This document shows positions 20,212 to 31,000 of a stretch of 36,360 nucleotides of DNA, piece by piece (position 1 is the stretch's first letter; each line of letters starts with the position of its first letter). The stretch is from assembly GCF_000003605.2 (NCBI RefSeq), contig NW_003139318.1:71436-107795 (forward strand), in the 5' to 3' direction. The stretch comes from Saccoglossus kowalevskii (lineage: Eukaryota; Hemichordata; Enteropneusta; Harrimaniidae). A program made the translations under genes and the position numbers. The notes below the pieces were generated by a model. It was not told the origin of the DNA. It saw only the letters and a program-made list of their open reading frames with translations, and made no database searches.

Positions 20212-21397
20212 AAATGACAAATGGTTGTATCTAAGTTTTTGTGGAAATGTGATTGAGAAATTCTCACTGATGGTGAAGTGAGTTTAAGTGTCTCTAATTT
20301 TTCACTAAAATTAAAAACTATTAAATTTTATAAAAAGTTTAATCCTGCATACTCTTTGATGACCCATTGTCACAGAAAACAGAAAACGATGGAAGATGAT
20401 TTGTTGAACTGAAGTGGATTCTGAAGAACACAGACGGAGATCTTTCAAACATTTCCAAATTCATTCGCTTGAGGGCAGGCTCCCTTAAGAATGTTTCATA
20501 GAAGAGGGCAGATGAGAAATATTATAACAAAATTTGGTTTTGACAGACTGAGATACCATTGATTTGATACAGCGGCAGAAATTTACCAAAAAACATTATT
20601 AAATATTGAACTAATTTGAGCATAATAGATGGGCAAAGGAAAAATGTTATCCAAAATAAAATCTTGAAAAGATATAAAATTAGACAAAAACATCAGAAAT
20701 CTGATGAAATAAATCCTGCGATGACATATTTTTCTAATCGTAAATGAGTATTCTGTGTCCAACTTAATTTCCTGTCCATTTGCCCGGAAATAATAGGCAA
20801 GAATTGAAAAGTACGAGGCAACTGAATCGTCGAACAGATAACATAACTATCTAGGGAGCATAATCATTGTAACTGTCAGCACTCAGGTCCATGAAAGTAG
20901 CTTAACATATCAAATGATGAGATATTCAGATAATAAACGTTTTACCTCGTTTTTTCAAAAAAAACACAACATATAATTTTCAACCACTTTGTTATTTCGA
21001 TAAAAAAGAAAACTATCATTATATAAAATGAACGCCCTCAGGTGTTGGACCAGAGAGATGATGTCACATCTATATTAAAAATTTATGAATGAACATATTA
21101 ATGATGGGATTATTAATTTCTGTGTTTCAATGATTAATTAATAATTAATTGATAGTTATTGCAATCTTATGTCCAAATATGTGTTAATTGTTTGATAATC
21201 TTAATTGCTATTAATTATCTAGAATAGTATTTAGAATATATTTTGCAACAGTGTTTTTCAACACATCAACCACCAAATGCCTCCACAAATAGTCGCAAAT
21301 TTGTTGATATCTATAGAATAAAAACTCCCTAGCATGCAGATTTTGACAATATCATTGATCAAAACCAGAACAATTTCATTTGCAGGAGGAGGTGAGG
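20212..21397. other. AT-rich non-coding stretch with TAATTA clusters
   Basis: No supported gene. 21110-21225 holds many TTAAT/TAATTA motifs (ATTAATTAATAATTAATTGA and similar), which are homeodomain-type cores but also what AT-rich sequence yields. Confidence 0.25.
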
Positions 21398-21619
21398 CAG
21401 CCTTAACTGTTTATCATGATTTTAAAATTGAATTTGGAGACAACCCAGCAAATATCACACATCAATAAATTGAATTTTCAAAATTCTATTAATAAATCTG
21501 AGAAGCTCCCACAAACAGTAAAGATTGCTTATCTATTGAAATCCATTGGGGGGGGGGGAGAATTCTTTCAATTAGTATTACTAGTATTCAGATTTTATTA
21601 TTAAACATATAAAACAAGA
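21398..21619 (+). repeat. Duplicated segment, copy 1
   Basis: Starts CAGCCTTAACTGTTTA and ends AACATATAAAACAAGA. It shares an uninterrupted identical block of more than 60 bases (from GGAGACAACCCAGC to GAGAAGCTC) with copy 2 at 23336-23531. It carries G11 at 21548-21558, which copy 2 lacks. Confidence 0.92.
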
Positions 21620-22704
21620 TTTTTGTCAGATTTTTTTTTTTTTCAAGTTGTGAAATTAAAATACAAACTTTTGACAAAACTATAAATTTGTAAATTTTCA
21701 ACATTTATGAAATTTCAGAAATGCGACTGTGATTCTGCGTCTTAGAACGCCAGTAAATAGTTGAAAGCTACAACATTTTTCAGACTAGCGAGATTCGCGA
21801 AATTTAAAATAATTACGTTTAAATTTTGACAACAAATTATTTTACTAAAAAAATTGTTATTGGTGAATGTTTCCATGCAAACAGCATAATGCTGCAATAT
21901 CTCATTGTTTGAACAGATTTTAATAAACATTCAACTTTTGTACTTCTGATCAAAATTATTGAGGAGCGTCAAATATTTCTTGAGTGTAACATACTTTTTG
22001 AGTGAAAGCCAATTTCCTGTTTTCCCTCAAGTTATGAAAATATTCAAAGGCCATGAGGTCAAAGTTCAAAGGTTGAGGAGCATAATAATCAACAAAAGTG
22101 ACTTCAAAGAAAGGCGAGAAATCGATCCAACGGTTTAACAAATAAATTTAATATCTCATTCAGTAGGTGAAAATGCGTCAAAATAAGGTTGAGATTTCGG
22201 GTCAAAACTATCCATTTAGGTGATTGAAATGCTATATTATCGTCATGGTGATACAGTTCTGACGACACATTTGAATAAAAGCGGCTTATTAACAAAAAAG
22301 ATATGTTTTCAATGAGTTCATCTGAAATGCCATCAAGATATTGAAAAGCAAATTTCTTTCTTCCAGGCATGTTTAGAAATCAGAATTCATCAGTTTCATT
22401 GACATATCATACATACATCCACATTTGAGTTTTCAAAAAAAATGAAGGAACTGTTCAAATGGATGGTTACTTCATTATAATAATATTAATTTTTTTGGAA
22501 AAACAAATTTTTCTGCAGTTTTGGACATAATACGCTACATCACAAAGAATCTGTTTTATGTTGATTTATAACAATTATTGAGAAAAATTATTTTCATACA
22601 ATCTTTTTAAAAATGTAATTATAGAATTTATAACATGCATACAACCATAGGCAGGAAGATAATTTACATACTAAATTAATGTAATAACTTTTAAATTTGA
22701 ATAA
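21620..22704. other. AT-rich non-coding stretch
   Basis: Overlapping minus-strand frames at 21956-22141 and 22104-22370 have no splice support or recognised product. Nothing else seen. Confidence 0.25.
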
Positions 22705-23016
22705 TTATGATTCATTAATTATCACATTTAAATTAAAATAATAATGATATATAGGAATAAGAACCGTTGAAGGAATACTGGGCAGCAGAAAAAAAAAGAA
22801 AAATGAACTATCAGACGCAAATAGCCTAGTGAAAACCATTATCAAGGAAGTCATAGTTGGAAAATGAAGCAAAGGTAGATCTGCAAAAGCATGGGAACAA
22901 TGAATGGACGGGGAAAAGCCTGACAGAAACAAGAATGGCCAAAGATTATCAAAAGATTTGTTATCAAAGTGGCAGCAGCTCAATTTTGAGTCACCTGACC
23001 AGAGGACGAAAGAGTA
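22705..23016 (-). other. 104-codon minus-strand open frame after an acceptor
   Basis: On the minus strand ATTATTATTCCCTAG ends at 23017 and an open frame of 103 codons follows to TAA at 22707-22705. The first two thirds reads like protein (S-C-C-H-F-D-N-K-S-F-D-N-L-W-P-F), with serine, phenylalanine and histidine in excess. The last third passes through a poly-T tract and AT-rich sequence. There is a donor-like CAG|GTGACT near its start (22995/22994). No family recognised. The phenylalanine-rich composition suggests antisense of A-rich DNA, so chance is likely. Confidence 0.13.
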
Positions 23017-23290
23017 CTAGGGAATAATAATGTACACTAATTTCTAAACTAACACTAAAAAAGATTCTATTCTAATTCTATTTCAATTTCAAACCAACTT
23101 TAATAACATTTTCAGATAGGGACTCAAGTTTATGGCCTTCCATTTTAATGTGTGGTGTGTGTGCTTCTTGGATTTTTCAAGTCTACTTTCCACAATCTGG
23201 AAACTGCAATTATACGTAAAATTGATTAATCACTCGTTATATCAATTAAAGATTGTACATTCATATTTTATTTTGTTTGAATCGTCTGTA

Positions 23291-23561
23291 TTCAACATTT
23301 ATCATAAATTATTAGCTTGACCAAACCTTATGAATCAGCCTTAACTGTTTACAAAATGCGGAGACAACCCAGCAAATATCACACATCAATAAATTGAATT
23401 TTCAAAATTCTATTAATAAATCTGAGAAGCTCTCCCAAACAGTAAAAATTGCTTATCTATTGAAGTCCATTGGAAGGGGTTCAAATTCTTTAGTATTATT
23501 CTGATTTTATTATTAAACATATAAAACAAGACATTCAACATTTATCATAAATTATAAGCTT
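23291..23561. repeat. 28-bp direct repeats framing the second duplicate
   Basis: TTCAACATTTATCATAAATT begins both 23291-23318 and 23534-23561. The 28-base copies differ at one base (ATTAGCTT versus ATAAGCTT). They bracket the duplicate 23336-23531 with 17 bases on the left and 2 on the right. This is what an insertion with a long target duplication, or a replication-slippage event, would leave. Confidence 0.85.
23336..23531 (+). repeat. Duplicated segment, copy 2
   Basis: Same orientation as copy 1, 1.94 kb downstream, with the same outer ends. It differs by a small deletion near the start (TTTACAAAATGCGGAGAC instead of a longer stretch) and GGAAGGGG instead of the G11 run. It is flanked by the 28-bp direct repeats, which copy 1 is not. 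Confidence 0.92.
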
Positions 23562-24244
23562 TATTAAAATCAATTTCAGTCATCAAGTAAAAACATTTCA
23601 TTTGCTCTCGACCAATAAGAACAGTAACAGTTAAACTGGAGCCTCGACAGAATCATCGACACAATCTAGAAAAATATTGACTCCCGTGAACCAAACCCAC
23701 ACTTAAGTAACAACGTTATTTCACCAGTGAGGCTCATATTGATGAAATTAAACAAAAGCCGTGTAAAACTAATTCAATTTTAGAGTGCAATCGGCCTGGC
23801 ACAACGTGACAAGAAACCAATCAAAGATATGCAGAGTGGACTGGCAGAATTTTTTTTCTTGTTTCTCACACTAATGACTTAATTTAATTTCAGCGCAAAG
23901 ATTAACAACAAAAGACTGTGATGTAATAGTTTGCTCAACTTTAGTATAACGATGATAAAATATGCGATAATAATTGGAAATATAATGATTAAGAAATACC
24001 AAACATAAATATTTATCAGTATGGCCAAAACAAGCTAGACTTGCATTTGCTTGTTTCCTCTGGTTTCGTTTGCTGAACTGAACTCCCCAATCAGTTGAAC
24101 AATTCACTTTAAACGCTTTTTATTCTGAGTTTAATTTCAAAAAACGCACAATGATATGCCTCGTTTGGCAAACAAATTGTTCCAATTTGTATTCAGGTCT
24201 CTCAAGTATGATTGGTAACCATGTATTGTAACATACACATAATT

Positions 24245-25020
24245 GAATGACACTCAAAGTAGTCCGGCAGTGTAGGTGTACTGCGTGCAAGAAAATAGTC
24301 CAGCATTGTAGGTGAACTGTCTCAAATAAAATAGTCCAATGAGGCAAGTGTACAGCGTTCAATAAAACAGTCCAGTAGTGTAGGTGAAATGTCTCAAACA
24401 AAATAGTCCAATGAGGCAAGTGTACTGCATTCAATAAAACAGTCCAGTAGTGTAGGTGAAATGTCTCAAATAAAATAGTCCAATGATGCAAGTCTACAGT
24501 CTTCAATAAAATAGTCCAATGGTGTAAAGTGTACTGCAATCAGTAAAACAGTCCTGTAGTACAGGTGAAATGTCTCAAATAAAATAGTCAAATGAGGCAA
24601 GTGTACTGCGTTCAATAAAACAGTCCAGTAGTGTAGGTGAAATGTCTAAAATAAAATAGTCCAATGACGCAAGTCTACTGCGTTCAATAAAATAGTCCGG
24701 CAGAAAAGGTGGACAGTCTTCAATAAAATAGTCCAATGGTATAAAGTGTACTGCGATCAGTAAAACAGTCCTGTAGTGTAGGTAAAGTGTCTCAAATAAA
24801 ATAGTCCAATGAGGCAAGTGTACTGCATTCAATAAAACAGTCCAGTAGTGTATAGGTGAATTGTCTAAAATAAAATAGTCCAATGACGCAAGTCTACTGC
24901 GTTCAATAAAATAGTCCAATGGTGTAAAGCGTACTGCGCTCAATAAAACAGTTCAGTAGTGTAGGGGAAATGTCTCAAATAAAATAGTCCAATAGTGTAA
25001 GTGTACTATGTTCAATAAAT
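24245..25020 (+). repeat. 36-bp minisatellite, about 21 copies, two alternating subtypes
   Basis: The core AATAAAAYAGTCCARTRGTG recurs about every 36 bases from 24262 to 24987. Two subtypes largely alternate: one with ACAGTCCAGTAGTGTAGGTG, the other with ATAGTCCAATGAGGCAAGTG. The higher-order period is thus near 71-72 bp. Because 36 is a multiple of three, minus-strand translation stays open for long stretches as a 12-residue repeat (H-x-x-W-T-I/V-L-x-x-x). One- and two-base indels split it into different frames. Confidence 0.97.
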
Positions 25021-25282
25021 ATTGTTGCTGTCACATGACTAATTTTTGGAAGACGACATTGGATGTGAAATGCAAGTTGAAAATATTATGGTAATCTTTT
25101 TGAAGGTCACAGGATGAATACTGCTGACTTGTCGTATTTTGATAGAATTATCGTAATTTGCAACAAATTCAGACTCTTCCGGGAAGAATATAATGGTTCC
25201 GAAAATTTACAGTAAATAGGGCAATTCATCAATGTAGTAATAAGGTCCGGGGTCATACAAGAAACTATAATATCAAAGTAGC

Positions 25283-25418
25283 ATGGTTACCAAGACAACA
25301 GTTCTGCTGGTTATCCACTCTTCACTAATGTCTGGATTTCTGCTGAAATTAAATATGCAAAATTTATTGCAACGTCATGAATATTGGTACGGTTGCACTT
25401 TCATCACTATGGCAACAG
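25283..25418 (+). CDS. Candidate first coding exon with hydrophobic N-terminus
   Basis: Seen: ATG at 25283 in good context (AGC-ATG-G). Then 45 codons and one base to the donor GCAACAG|GTGAGG (25418/25419). The peptide starts M-V-T-K-T-T-V-L-L-V-I-H-S-S-L-M-S-G-F-L-L, a plausible signal or signal-anchor segment. It continues with N-M-Q-N-L-L-Q-R-H-E-Y-W-Y-G-C. Exit is in phase 1. Without splicing the frame stops nine codons later. No downstream phase 1 partner was found with confidence. Family not recognised. Confidence 0.25.
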
Positions 25419-25838
25419 GTGAGGGTAACACAAAAATGTAATCTATTGTTTTGAAAATTAGCATATTCAGATGAGCAGCATGCTATTGACCAATCAACAT
25501 CACTTTCATCAACTAACTATTGAGCGGGGAGGGGTAATTTTGGTTACTTTTATGGAGACTGTCTGACCATCAAGAGAACACCGATCATCACTAATTTCAG
25601 AAAAGCATGTGCCAGTTCAAATTTCTTCATACTAGTATTTGTTTTGCTCGTCATTTGACACCACCGAATTATACATTATGTTTTTCCATGCAGTAGAACA
25701 TCCCTCAAACCCTGTGTGGTTATAATTAAGGAAATGGATAAGTAATACATACATCACTGATATCATCCTGTGATGATGCCAGGTAGTGGGAGTTGTTCAA
25801 TTACTACATCCCACGTCAACTAAAACTATTTTTTTTTC

Positions 25839-25963
25839 TGAAGTAAACAAAGAAAAGTGCTCACTTATGACGTAAACGTGACGCAGCAAGTAACGAAGAC
25901 ATATTAATGCTTTCGTAACACTTTCGTACTTGTCTGTATGGTGTTTTATGAACAGGTAAATTC
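25839..25963 (+). repeat. Dispersed repeat D, copy 1
   Basis: Shares with 33359-33470: AAACAAAG, TGACGTAAACGTGACGC (TGGCGTAAATGTGACGC in copy 2), GTAAC, ACTTTCG, and TATGGTGTTTTATGAACAGG (a diverged counterpart). It carries about 24 extra bases (GAAGACATATTAATGCTTTC region). No ORF. The class (MITE, SINE or other) is not clear. Confidence 0.6.
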
Positions 25964-26218
25964 TATGATGTCATATGTATAATAATGAAATTTATTTAAG
26001 ATATTCTTTATCTGATATACCAATTTTCTATCTTGATTACAGTTATCCCGGAGTACGAATTTTGTATATGCACTTAATCGCTAAATTATTGGTGAATATA
26101 CCGTAAATACGAAAAATGCGTGGGGATGGGGACTAAAAAGTTAACTTTGATCTTTTGAAGATAGCATAATTATCAAAATTATTTCTACTTTTTACAGAAA
26201 TTGTACTTTTTTATTCAG

Positions 26219-26408
26219 GCAATTTAAGCGTTCAAAGATGATGGGACGTCGTCCAGCTGGAAATCATGTCAGTTTAATGGCTTACAAGAAAGAGGAAATA
26301 ACTACTGACGCAAAAAGCTGGAAAATTACTGTGATATTACAAATAGACGATGCAGGGGTGGCAGGATTTAGGGTTTTGATCAGCGCAGTGTTGTGGTTCC
26401 GAAAATGA
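26219..26408 (+). CDS. Candidate terminal exon with poly(A) signal
   Basis: Seen: the acceptor TGTACTTTTTTATTCAG ends at 26218 (another, TTTTTACAG, lies 22 bases upstream in the same frame). Then comes one spare base and a 62-codon frame to TGA 26406-26408. It includes M-M-G-R-R-P-A-G-N-H-V-S-L-M-A-Y-K-K, then W-K-I-T-V-I-L-Q-I-D-D-A-G-V-A-G-F-R-V-L, and ends W-F-R-K. GC is above the flanks. AATAAA is at 26459-26464. Phase 2 entry would fit the exon ending at 14149, 12 kb upstream, but that link is speculative. Its ATG frame of 56 codons could also stand alone. Family not recognised. Confidence 0.25.
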
Positions 26409-26644
26409 TAAATACAATTCATTTTTATCAGGCATTTTAAATTGGCGATGTTCACAGCAATAAATAATACCTATCAGAGTATAGGTATACACCCCATAAT
26501 GGAACAGTCAAGCTCACAAGAAAATAATAGCAATAGCAGCATGACCTTTCAATGTTTAAAATATCACTTCACTTTAAAACCAAATATCAACAGTCTTATG
26601 CATATTTGATTTGACTTCTGATGTTGTTTTTTCTATTTCCATAG

Positions 26645-26731
26645 AGTGGCAGTGAGAGCGTGCATTATATTCATACGCGGGGTGGGTGTATGCAAAATAT
26701 CGAAGTCTTCTTTGCCTTCAAAATCCATTGC
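26645..26731 (+). CDS. Candidate internal exon, 87 bp
   Basis: Seen: an excellent acceptor (TGTTTTTTCTATTTCCATAG ending 26644), then 87 bases to the donor CATTGC|GTAAGA (26731/26732). It is GC-richer than both sides. In phase 0 it reads S-G-S-E-S-V-H-Y-I-H-T-R-G-G-C-M-Q-N and ends F-A-F-K-I-H-C. A second frame is also open (V-A-V-R-A-C-I-I-F-I-R-G). Length is a multiple of three, so it could be skipped without changing frame. Phase 0 entry fits the exon ending at 18617. No family recognised. With both splice sites near consensus, this is one of the better exon candidates here. Confidence 0.35.
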
Positions 26732-28053
26732 GTAAGACCCAAGAAAACTACCTGATATATACAACATCGTATTTACATATGCATCAGGTTATTAAAGTGC
26801 TACAGTCGTCACACCGCATTGTGTTTGATATAGGACCCTTATCGATGTATACAACACATTTAAATACATTGTTTCACGACAACTGCAGCACTTGAAGCAG
26901 ACACGTAACTATGTTGTGTGACGACAGTTTGAGTAGTGCATGCAGTATGTACCTTTTTGGGCTATTTTATTATATCCCTCAAAATCATTGTTTGTGCAAC
27001 TCTAGAGGGAGCTTTTTATTACCAGAAGGCGCTATATACTATCAAGTTTTATTTATATACCACAAAATGGAGCTCTACAATTAATTGAGGGCACATATAC
27101 ATATATCAGAAACAGAAATGTAGATTTCATATACCCTGTTTTAATACTTCAATGACAAGAGATAAGACAACACAGAAAGAAACAATATCAATGATAGAGG
27201 GTGCTATTTTTTCACCAATTATAAAGATAATGCAAACAAAACTATTTGTTATGAAATAAAATTGTATTTTCATTCAGAATTTCATGTTCATGCAAGATTT
27301 TGAAATTTACTGCCCTTTGAAAAAAAAATACACATTAAAATGATGGAAATAATCAACTGATATAGCAATAGCTACTGAGCAGACAAACACAGGAGGAAAG
27401 CAAAAAAAAAAACATGCAAGATTACACCTTGTAACAAGTGTGAATTTGGCAACGATAAATTAACACGACAATTTATAATACAATCTACAAAGGTTATGGT
27501 TAGAGAGGAGACTGCCTGTCCAAGCCGATGAACATTAATGTTCCTTCTGCAGACTGCAGTCTTCCTACTGGCACCTACCATCATTAAAAAAATCCAACAG
27601 GCTAAGGGACAGAACAACTACATACAATAATTTCCCCATCAAAAGTTCAGCTTCACAAATAATTACATTTTTTTTTTTTTGAATTTTTGACATTTTCAAA
27701 TCAAAAATACATAATTTGATATTGTTTTCAGTATTCGATTAAAAGTTAATTTTTTTAATGTGTTTTATTTTATAAATGCTGCTATGGTGTGTCACTGATA
27801 CTCAGGTGTACACAAAAAAAAACACAAAAGTTGGTAAGTTGGTTTAGGTGTTCAACACTAATTTTTGTGTGTTTTTTTTTAAATTTAATATGTATGGCTA
27901 TCATTTTGTAAGAAATGTTAAAAATATTCCCTTGTTCTTCCTCTCATTTCTAAGACTAATAAAAATCACTACAAATAATTTTATCAAAATTGGTAAATTT
28001 CAAATAAAGTTGATGAGAATATTTTCATTCTCATTGCAGTTGGCAGTAACAAA
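26732..28053. other. AT-rich non-coding stretch
   Basis: Nothing supported as a gene. A donor-like GTTG|GTAAGT near 27835 follows A-rich sequence. The minus-strand frame 27372-27617 begins with a hydrophobic M-F-C-P-L-A-C-W-I-F-L-M-M but lacks clear support. Confidence 0.25.
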
Positions 28054-28265
28054 TACTGTGAAATACTTTATTTACGCTGGAATTAATTTTTGCTGAAAAG
28101 GCTTTTTGGGCGTTTTGTATGCAATTTATTTTGACTGATTTTTGATGAGTTGAATGTGAAATATAGGAAAAAAAGTATATTCGCTGGATTTTATTTTCAT
28201 GGATTCATCCCTTAAGCGAAAATAGTGAAAATTAATTCCAAGCAAAAATAAAGTATTCTACAGTA
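28054..28265 (-). mobile_element. MITE family A, copy 2 (212 bp)
   Basis: Same length as the copy at 1697-1908 and alignable to it along its length when reversed. Arms start TACTGTGAAATACTTTATTT (left) and TACTGTAGAATACTTTATTT (right, reversed), extend to about 42 bp and end in AATTAATTTT. Flanked by TA. The two copies share interior motifs such as TTTCCTATATTT and CCCAAAAAG. The better-preserved arms make this the more intact copy. Confidence 0.85.
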
Positions 28266-28924
28266 ACATAATCTACTAGCGAGAATACATCTCTTCTCAC
28301 TAACATCAGTAAGGGACCAACCATTCGCAACCGTGGGGGATGAAGAAAGAGTGTGACCAGTGCATTGTTTTGTTTTTTTTGCATTTTTATTTTTCTTGAA
28401 TGCGTCACAATTTTCCCTACAATACCTTGCATGTAATCGTTTGAAAAGGCCAATTCTAGTATAATTCTCACAAACCCCCCATTGCATTGGGTTTGTTTAT
28501 CCCTGAAATTAGTGTCAAATACTAGTAGTGTGAGGAAACAATAAAGCAACCCAGGAAACAAATATATTGTTCCATCCCTCAATTACTCATTGACCAGAGT
28601 GAACTCATTCATGTATGAAAGCAGCCATCATCAAGACATTTCAACATGGCCATTTTCTTAAAAGGCTATTGAAAGTTTTCCTGATAACAGAAAACGGAGC
28701 TCCTTAAATTGATATGGGATGATGAACAGTTGACCTAGATATGGTAGAAGAAAACCAATCCAAAACAGATGGTTCTGAATTCACTCATTAAGGCCTATAT
28801 ATCTTGTCTTTGAAACAGAATCTGCGCCAGAGGGTGTCTGTTCTGTATTGAGTGAAGCTAACACTTTTTGGTTTACCATTTCTGATGAACTCTTTTACAG
28901 TCATTACTGGTCCTTCTTTGTTGA

Positions 28925-29260
28925 CACGGTTTCTGGTGATGTAATTTATTGGTATCACCATAATTGATGATGTCATCTCATGTTACACCATTACTGTTGA
29001 TGCTATCTCATGTTACACCATCACTGGTGATGTAATCCCTGATGTCATCTCATGTTACACCATTACTGGTGATGCCATCTCATGTTACACCAATACTAAT
29101 AATGTCATCTCATGTTACACCATTACTGATGATGTCATCCTTTGATATCACCATAAATGATGAAGTCATTGCTTGTTAACACAATTATGGATGAGATGAT
29201 TTCTTGTTAATAGCAGTACTGATGATGTCATCGTTTTTAATAACATTCACTGGTAATTCA
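28925..29260 (+). repeat. 30-bp minisatellite, about ten copies
   Basis: TCTCATGTTACACCA occurs at 28976, 29006, 29048, 29078 and 29108, with TGATGTCATC between units. Spacing is 30 bases, once 42 because of a 12-base insertion. Diverged units extend the array on both sides. Confidence 0.93.
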
Positions 29261-29861
29261 GCAAAACGATTTTTTGATAAAAAATATTGAGGATCACATA
29301 CATTGGGGCCAGCAAGCAAAGCAGAAACTTTAAACCCTTCCCCTGTGGGGAAATGGAATCTCCCAACCTAAATATAAACATATCTTGCTGAAAGACCATA
29401 CCATTCAGTTTTAAGGGAGGGAAAGCACCTTAAAATCAATCTTCCAATATTCTGAAAAGGAAATGGATTAATCATATTTTCCCTTGAGCTTCAAATCATT
29501 AATTACTTTGAGAGGCCAAGGTTGAAAGGTCACAAACTTTAAAAATATGTCAGATTTTGATTGATTATCTACTAAACACTGGAGCCAGTCTATGTTGATC
29601 TATGTTACAGTCATTAGCTTTGGAAACAAGACAGGCACACTTCAGCTGTTGTAAGCTTGCAGTCATATGGAGCCAGACAGTTTGTATGTAATTTAGTCAG
29701 ATCTGGAGGTATCATTAATAATGTCCCTTAAAGCCCTGGGGGGGGGGGCTGTCATACAAGTTTAAAGAATGGCAAAATATGAGATTACAATTTTGAATGT
29801 CAGTGTGTATTTATCACTGTTTTAAGGCTCCAGTCACATGACTTGAAGGGGGCTGCTACAA
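29261..29861. other. Non-coding stretch
   Basis: G11 at 29738-29748; no supported gene. Confidence 0.25.
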
Positions 29862-30064
29862 TACTGTAGAACACGTTGAAATAGCTGCATGCAATTTTAG
29901 CAGATTTGACTCTTGGCATGAATTAAGAGAATTTGAATTTAGCTAAAGTGTCGACTATCTCATTGTGAGAATATACTTTCTGTTAAATTAGCTACATCTT
30001 GAATTAGCGAATTTACAGGTTAGCTAAATTAGCTAAAATAGCTATAATGACATGTTTTACAGTA
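29862..30064. mobile_element. MITE-like element, family E (about 203 bp)
   Basis: The left end TACTGTAGAACACGTTGAAA and the right end read in reverse (TACTGTAAAACATGTCATTA) match over about 28 bases, ending in ATAGCT. Flanked by TA. The interior is rich in TTAGCTAA. More diverged than families A and B. Confidence 0.55.
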
Positions 30065-31000
30065 CATGGAGGTATATGGCTGCCTTTTAGGTGACACAAG
30101 CTTCAACATTGGAGGACTGGGGTGGTCATTTGTATTCAGCAACATCATGAATAAATTATAGCTGCTGGATTGCAACGCTATTCAATTTTTGGGTGTGATG
30201 AGCCAGACAGGCGTGGTTCAGTTATATCAACACATCACCTTGGCAACTGGACTACTTTCAGTTGCCATATGAGTGATTACAGTATCAACAACAGTTTGCA
30301 AATAAAAATTCTGATAGGGAAAGAAAAAAACTACGAAAGCAACATCCTGTGATCTGTGAAGCGGTAGTCTCAGCACAATTGAGAATCGCTTCTAAATTGA
30401 AAATTAATGTTGCTCTCATGTGAGATTTGTCAAACATCGAGGGATCAGTAAGACAGGTAAAATATTGACAGTGGAGATAGCTGCACACAAATCACATGGC
30501 ATCAGTGGATTTAGATAACGATCACCAGTTGTGTATAAAAAACACAAACTAAACTAGCTGAAAAATAAACACAGCAGTGTAAAGTACCCAGATAAAATCT
30601 CACAATGTGTTTATTTAAAAACATGCCCAGGCAGTTAGTTTCCTGTTTGCTATACCATGGTGTTGGTTTTTAAGCTGAAGGTTGGCGATTGCTCCAAGAT
30701 GTACACCAGATAAAGGCAGTAATGGTATTTGATATTCGATGATGGGGTATGTCTGCTGCAATCTGAGAGTGAAAACTTTCTGTGATAATGTCATGCTTCA
30801 TAACAAAAATTGAATGTCTAGCGATCGTATTTCACTAACATTTTCCTGATCAAACAATTGAGAAAAGTTACAGAGAAATCATATATTGCCAGTTACTATG
30901 AACTAATATTGCTTTAACACATGTTTTTTTAGTTTGGAAATCAGATAAAACTGCCATTTCGGGTTCCATATTGAATTCCTGCTCAATACAATTGGACTAG
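30065..31000. other. Non-coding stretch
   Basis: A donor-like GACAG|GTAAAA near 30455 has only a 17-codon frame before it. Nothing else supported. Confidence 0.22.

Noticed and set aside
21376-21392. Six-base micro-exon between CAG and GTGAGG near 21385
   Set aside because: Splice sites overlap too closely to be credible.
22780-23024. Plus-strand coding-like frame with lysine-rich peptides
   Set aside because: Contains two in-frame stops and no splice sites. The antisense frame is listed instead at low confidence.
24120-24943. Two long minus-strand ORFs (139 and 122 codons)
   Set aside because: They are translation of the 36-bp minisatellite; the unit length is a multiple of three and the frame changes between them.
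28232-28582. 116-codon minus-strand ORF
   Set aside because: It starts at a TTG after a stop, has no ATG for 50 codons, ends inside a MITE and overlaps another open frame on the same strand. No splice sites or family.
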